This document shows positions 59,105 to 64,000 of a DNA stretch of 64,000 nt, piece after piece. The notes beneath the pieces were generated by a model that was not told the origin of the DNA, made no database searches, and saw nothing but the letters and a program-made list of their open reading frames with translations. Positions within the stretch are counted from its first letter, which is position 1. Every line of letters starts with the position of its first letter. A program made the position numbers and the translations under genes. The stretch comes from Nymphaea colorata (Eukaryota > Streptophyta > Magnoliopsida > Nymphaeales > Nymphaeaceae), in NCBI RefSeq assembly GCF_008831285.2, contig NC_045151.1, forward strand, positions 12,138,571 to 12,202,570, in the 5' to 3' direction.

Positions 59105-61159
59105 CCTCATTGTCTCTCTCTTCATTGCTCTCTCATCTCGCGAGTGTGCAGCCGACACAAAAATGAAGGAGGCGGAAGAAGGAGTAGCGGCAGAGGTGCG
59201 GTGGCATTGAGGTAAGCTCTCCCGATTTTTCTCTGTCTCGTTTGTCTTCTCCTCTCCCTCTCGCCATTCTCTATTCGTCTCCCCCTCTGTCCCGAGTCTT
59301 CACCATTGAATCCCTCTCTCACTCCCGCAGGCTCTCATGCCCTCTCTCCCGCACCCCTTCTTCACTACTCTCTCGTCCCTCTGCTCGCACTCCCCGTATC
59401 GCCAGTCTCCTCTCACTCGTAGCCATACTTGAAAGTGACACTGCTACAACAGACTGAAGGTAGCTGCAATCTATTGATTATTTTGGCGATCTTCACTTCT
59501 CACTCTCACCGTCTCTCACCTTCAGCCGAGCACTCTCTCTAGTTCTCCCTCTCGCCTATCTCTTTTTCCCACGCCTGATTGGTGTCTCTCCCTAACCCGT
59601 GCGTGTGTCAAAATCAATTGAACAAGCTCCCTCACAACCAGACACCCTCTTCTAACAGCAGACCTATCTCTTGATGTCTTTTTTGCTCATTCTCGCTCTA
59701 ATTGTCTGTTGTTGGTTGGATTGCAGCTTGGGGAACACGTCTTTCCCCACATAACAATGAATTACAAGCATTGGAGGCAACAAGAACATATAATTTTAGT
59801 CGCTTGGGGATTAGTCGAGCACTTGGTGTGGCTGCTAGGAGCACTACAGTAGTTAGGACTCTAAGAGTGGGGTGAGTAAGGCCTAATCGAGCCTAAATTA
59901 TCTATTGTTTTCTGTTAGTGCATGTATAATTGTTATTTGAGCATGCTAGGTTCGATGATTTAGAATGCATGTTCGAGACTTTAATATTTTGGGAAAGGTC
60001 TAAGACTATTTTGGAGGGGCAAAGATCAATGTATATGATTATCTTTTTAACATAGTAAAGCTAATAATTGAAGCGGTTAGAAAGCATGGTAGAGATTTTG
60101 GTGATGTTGAGATGGTTTAGAACTGTTTTAGCGAACTTATGATGCATGCTATCGTTGGTGTGCATACTACGTCGCCCGTTGGGAAGAAACCTACTGGAGG
60201 CATTATGGGCCGATGCTACTTGTCGGCACCCTTTTGAGGTGATGACCTATGCCTCAATGATTCTATTTCTTACTTGTATATATTGTAAAGCGAAACAAGT
60301 AGAAAACTTATTGCTTGATTATGTTTGCAGGTACACCGAGCACATTGTGTAGACCTTGAGAGACAAGATTTGAAGCTCATGGTGATTTTGAGTATTTTTA
60401 GCCACGTGCGACAAGTGTGACAGCACTCCAGGCAAATCCCTGTCTGGAGCCAAAGTTGGAATGCATGCTTTTTAAGGATCATTGGATCTTATGAATGTAT
60501 TGTGCTGAATGAATGTATGTGTGTGATTGAATTATTATGAGATTGATTTTGTTTTTAAAATTACTATGTAATTGCATGTGTATGCTAGCAATTATAACTA
60601 CTTGAGACAAATTAGATGGGGTATCGAGTCGAGTACCTTATCGACCCTGATTGTGCATCAGAAAGCATTCTAAAATGATAAATGCATAGAACAACTACGA
60701 ACCAATCATGGATTAAGACTACTCTCTGTGGTTTGGCTAAGTTTTGTAAGATGTGATTGATATGTTTGAGTGATGTGAATATTACAATATTTTTGGTGTG
60801 CATTGCCATTGGCATGATGCAATTGAATGAATTTGATGGGTAGATGTACCCATAAAGTTATGAAGGCTAACTAAGAGTATTGACTATATGTGTAGCCCCC
60901 GTGTAGAGGTGTTTGGAGGTATGGGTGTACTCGTGAAGTAAACCAACCTCATGTGCTAGCTGGTCATTTTGTGAATGTATCTTCCTAATGGTAAGTTAAT
61001 AAAAAATAATAGATGTGAGGCTAGTGGGTTACGACAATGTGTTTTGGGAGATGTCTCGCCCTCGCCATTAGTCTCGCCTGCTCGGAGCGCAGACAGTGCA
61101 AGGCCCCAAGATATCGTTGTGTGATGTGCTTGGAACATTGGGCTCCCGCCTTCCCAACA
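59105..61159. other. CT-rich then non-coding sequence
   Basis: 59105-59620 is rich in CTCTC. From 59700 some short open stretches appear, but none has a known motif. Parts may belong to an unidentified LTR element that includes the repeat at 61160. Confidence 0.4.
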
Positions 61160-61480
61160 TGGGTCTCCTAGAAAGGCTGAGCAACTCTCCTTAAAATTCA
61201 CACATCCATGGATGATTGCCCTACTGCTATAGCATGATCAGTCTGTATAGTTTTGGGCCACCATGAGGGTTGTCTCCCGACTGTAGGTTGCCCATGGTGT
61301 GCACGTGCTTGTGTTTGTATGAACTGTCAATTCACTAAAGCAAATGTAAATGAAATGATTGTAAATGAAAAAAATGTGAATGAAGTGAATGTGAATGATG
61401 TGAATATACATGAAGTGAATCTGACTATCGAGTTTGTTAATTGTGGTCATTGAGTAATCCCTACAATATGGAATATGTGA
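61160..61480 (+). repeat. Dispersed repeat, uninterrupted copy
   Basis: This is homologous to 23262-23322 plus 25080-25370. It contains the intact GCAACTCTCC target (61181-61190) that the 1.76-kb LTR element split in the other copy. A short AATGTGAATGAA-type iteration spans about 61335-61420. Confidence 0.7.
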
Positions 61481-62084
61481 GGGGCTACCATGACAAGTTA
61501 TGTGACATCATGGCACTATCATGATATGATATTGTTTATGTTTTTTCGTATATGTTACATCTTATATTTGAGCAATTACCTTAGAGGGTTAGGGATTTAC
61601 CTAGTTTGTTGCCATACTGCGAAGGCAAAGCTTTCTGTTGTTTACTTTTTTAGGTTTTGGCAGACCCAGGGCAGCAAGTTGATCAAATGGCTCAACTCTC
61701 ATCCTATTAGGGAGATTTTGGGTCAATTATGGTGCTGGCGCTTCATGTTTTAGGTCTCATTGATGTCTTGTTTTGTTAGACATCAATGTTATTGTTTGAT
61801 AGCATTTTTGTCATGTGTAGGAATATAAAGTGATTTTGTATGAACTAAAATAGTGAAATTTACTACATAATAAAAAGTTTGCCCCATTGTCTTTTGATAT
61901 GCATAGCTCCTTCTGAAACATTGTGTCATTGGACCTCGACATTTTACATTTTAACAAAAAAAAATTATTTGGGGGTAAAAAGGTTGAGGTGTGACAGTTG
62001 TCCTTTCTCTTGCCTAAACTGCTGGGCAAGGCTTTTCAAGTCCCTCCTCTTCTCTTAAATAATTTAAGAGACCTACGGTGGTGA

Positions 62085-62310
62085 TATTTGTATAAATCTT
62101 TCAATGACGCAAAATTTCATCAGTAAAAGTATAAAATTATAGTAATGCCAGGTTTGGGTTGGTAAAAGGGATGAACAAACATCATTTTTAGTAACATTCC
62201 ACCTATTTTTACTGATGTTGCATAAAACAACAATAAATGCATTATCGACAACTACTATAATGATGTTCACCAATTTCCTTGCATCAGTAAAGACCCATTT
62301 TCTTGTGGTA
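62085..62310 (+). mobile_element. Possible CACTA-type terminus
   Basis: The end ATTTTCTTGTGGTA (62297-62310) is close to the complement of the common plant CACTA terminus CACTACAAGAAAAT. Subterminal CATCAGTA/TACTGATG words occur at about 62118, 62210 and 62282 in both orientations, as in CACTA ends. The other terminus was not found. Confidence 0.35.
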
Positions 62311-62376
62311 AAGATGTTACAATGAAATGGTTAAACAGAGCAACAGTAAAGGTTAAGAACTTTCTTAAGGTGACTA

Positions 62377-62754
62377 TCATTCATTCTCAAATGAAAACAG
62401 GGAGCTCAAGCTACTGTTGAAAATAAACACCAAAAAACAAACTATGCCCAAGCCAATTAGCATTGCTCTCACAACTAAGTTGAGCCTAAATGCCAAAGAA
62501 AGAAGAAAAAATATCATAGCAACTAGACTGAGCATGTTTATAATAGATGTTATTCTGTCACACTTGCCCTCTTTGTGTGATAGAAGCAACAACATAAACC
62601 CAAATATGAGTAAAATGAACATCACCATACTAAAAATGGTACAAAGGCAATATCCAACTAGCGTCATGGTTTCGAGGCAGATCATCATATTTGGAGGACC
62701 AAGAAAGATAGCTGAGAGAATGGTTGATGCTCCATTGATTACCTCCTTTGCCAA
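62377..62754 (-). CDS. Hypothetical 125-residue membrane-protein ORF
   Basis: The minus-strand ORF runs from ATG at 62754 to its stop at 62377-62379. It has three strongly hydrophobic segments, at about residues 30-58, 68-88 and 92-114, with a short charged loop (SHKEGKCDR) between the first two. The length and hydrophobic pattern would fit a small multi-pass membrane protein. I recognise no family. It lies just beside the possible CACTA terminus. It could be a real small gene, an exon, or a chance ORF in T-rich DNA. Confidence 0.3.
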   Translation of the reverse strand: MAKEVINGASTILSAIFLGPPNMMICLETMTLVGYCLCTIFSMVMFILLIFGFMLLLLSHKEGKCDRITSIINMLSLVAMIFFLLSLAFRLNLVVRAMLIGLGIVCFLVFIFNSSLSSLFSFENE

Positions 62755-62770
62755 TTTTTGACACTACCAG

Positions 62771-64000
62771 TTGTTAACACCCCAATTTTTCTTTTATCTC
62801 AGTTGATGGATGCAATTTCAAAATCTTACAAAAGAGTTTCACAAAAGAATTGTAAAAAACTTCAATTTCAAAGTCAATTTTGAATCTAACACAATTTAGG
62901 TTCAAATAATGAATTTGACTCATAGCACAAATCTCAAGGCAGGATTACGAGTCCAAATCCTAATCTAGTACTAAAAACTGGATCCAAATTAGGTTTTTGA
63001 AATTCAAATCCAATTACAATTGTCATTTGGGACCCATGTCCAACTTGGAATCTAGATGTGAATTCAAAATCCAAATCTAGATTCAAATTCAAAAACCAAT
63101 TCAGGATCCAAAATGTTGTGTGAGACCCACATGTGGCCTACACTTTGTCTGCGTGGGCAAAGGCCATCCAAGAGGCCATGCCCCCATCTCTTTTTCAAAA
63201 ATATCTCATTTTTAATGAAACTATATAACATCAAAATTAAATTCCATGGGGCTTACTTCCAAGGAAGCCATGATGGCTTCACCTAACCTACTTAAACCAA
63301 GTAGGTTTGACATGGGTGCACCAAATATGGTGCCAAATTCAATTGAGCTCAATCAACATGAGCTAAACCCAGTCAAAGGGCTAGTTGTATCCATAATCCA
63401 ACTATGACAGAAATAGACCTTGATTGGATCAAATATGTTTTGACTGAACCTAGTCAAAGTGTAATTAAAAATTGAGCGCAAGTGAGACACAATTAAGTGC
63501 TTGCTTAGCTTAAATTCATCAAATTGGCTCAAACAAGCTCACAAAATAAGCTTTGACTTTGATCATTTAGTCAAATTTGACCCAATTTGAATAACCTTGT
63601 CCTTTCCATGATCAAATTGAATTCGTAGGACCCAAATTAATATTCTATGAAAATCAAATATTCAACTGATTTGACAAACTCACAAATCAATTACCAAGTT
63701 GAAAATCAATATTTCAAATCAAAATTTGATTCAATTAAATCCATCATCAATTGAATTATGGACAAAAATACCCTTTAAAATCAAATTCGATAGGACTTCC
63801 AAAGTCTTTTTAAATTTAATTGAATCATCAAAAATAAATTCACAATTCAATAACATTGAGAGCTTAGTCACTAGGTTTGAACCCAACAAGCTCAATTTAA
63901 AAAAAATAAAAAAATAAAACCAGAGTCAAGGGTATTTCTATCCACATTTTTAGTCAAACTAGGACTTGACTAGCTCTATACCATGGTTGAACAGACCTAG
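62771..64000. other. Repetitive-looking non-coding sequence, possible LTR
   Basis: TGTTAACACCCC at about 62774 resembles the start of some plant gypsy LTRs. The rest is full of TCAAATTTGA/ATCCAAAT words and runs off the window, so a second LTR cannot be tested. No gene was seen. Confidence 0.3.

Overview
The window is nuclear DNA of a flowering plant. It holds a spliced gene of a conserved eukaryotic family, exon pieces of two other plant genes, typical plant retrotransposons primed by initiator-methionine tRNA, hAT-type miniature elements, a 115-bp satellite and many long (TA)n runs. Nothing bacterial, organellar or viral was seen. I could not fix the lineage more closely than angiosperm. 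All similarities were read by eye; no alignment or database search was run.

Layout. 1-4.9 kb: TA-rich microsatellite islands around one exon of a chlorophyllide a oxygenase (CAO)-like gene (minus strand). 4.9-6.8 kb: a 5'-truncated, decayed LINE. 7.8-18.3 kb: a ~5-kb AT-rich unit present twice in direct orientation, with perfect hairpins at the inner breakpoints. 18.7-20.95 kb and 31.05-33.2 kb: the two arms of a large inverted duplication carrying exons of a plant ZFYVE26/spastizin-like gene. Between the arms lie a 1.76-kb non-autonomous LTR element (23.3-25.1 kb) and a 5.44-kb Ty1-copia element on the minus strand (25.6-31.05 kb). The copia element abuts one arm exactly and has no target-site duplication. 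The ZFYVE26-like exons continue on the plus strand to 34.1 kb, where the frame breaks off.

35.3-43.8 kb is a satellite array of ~115-bp monomers with higher-order repeats and an inverted block. It ends against a collapsed remnant of a second LTR retrotransposon.

47.2-56.7 kb (minus) is the one gene that looks complete: a three-exon gene for a 129-residue KxDL-motif protein (BLOC-1/BORC subunit family). Its 9-kb first intron is full of transposon debris, including a 759-bp hAT-like element. 56.7-64 kb is gene-poor, with dispersed repeats, a possible CACTA-type terminus and one unidentified membrane-protein ORF.

The most informative observations are structural. Two insertions (the hAT-like element and the small LTR element) have matching empty sites elsewhere in this window. 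The inverted duplication has lost splice acceptors in only one arm. The satellite shows local homogenisation into 582-bp units and a strand switch. I saw no new enzymatic or defence system.
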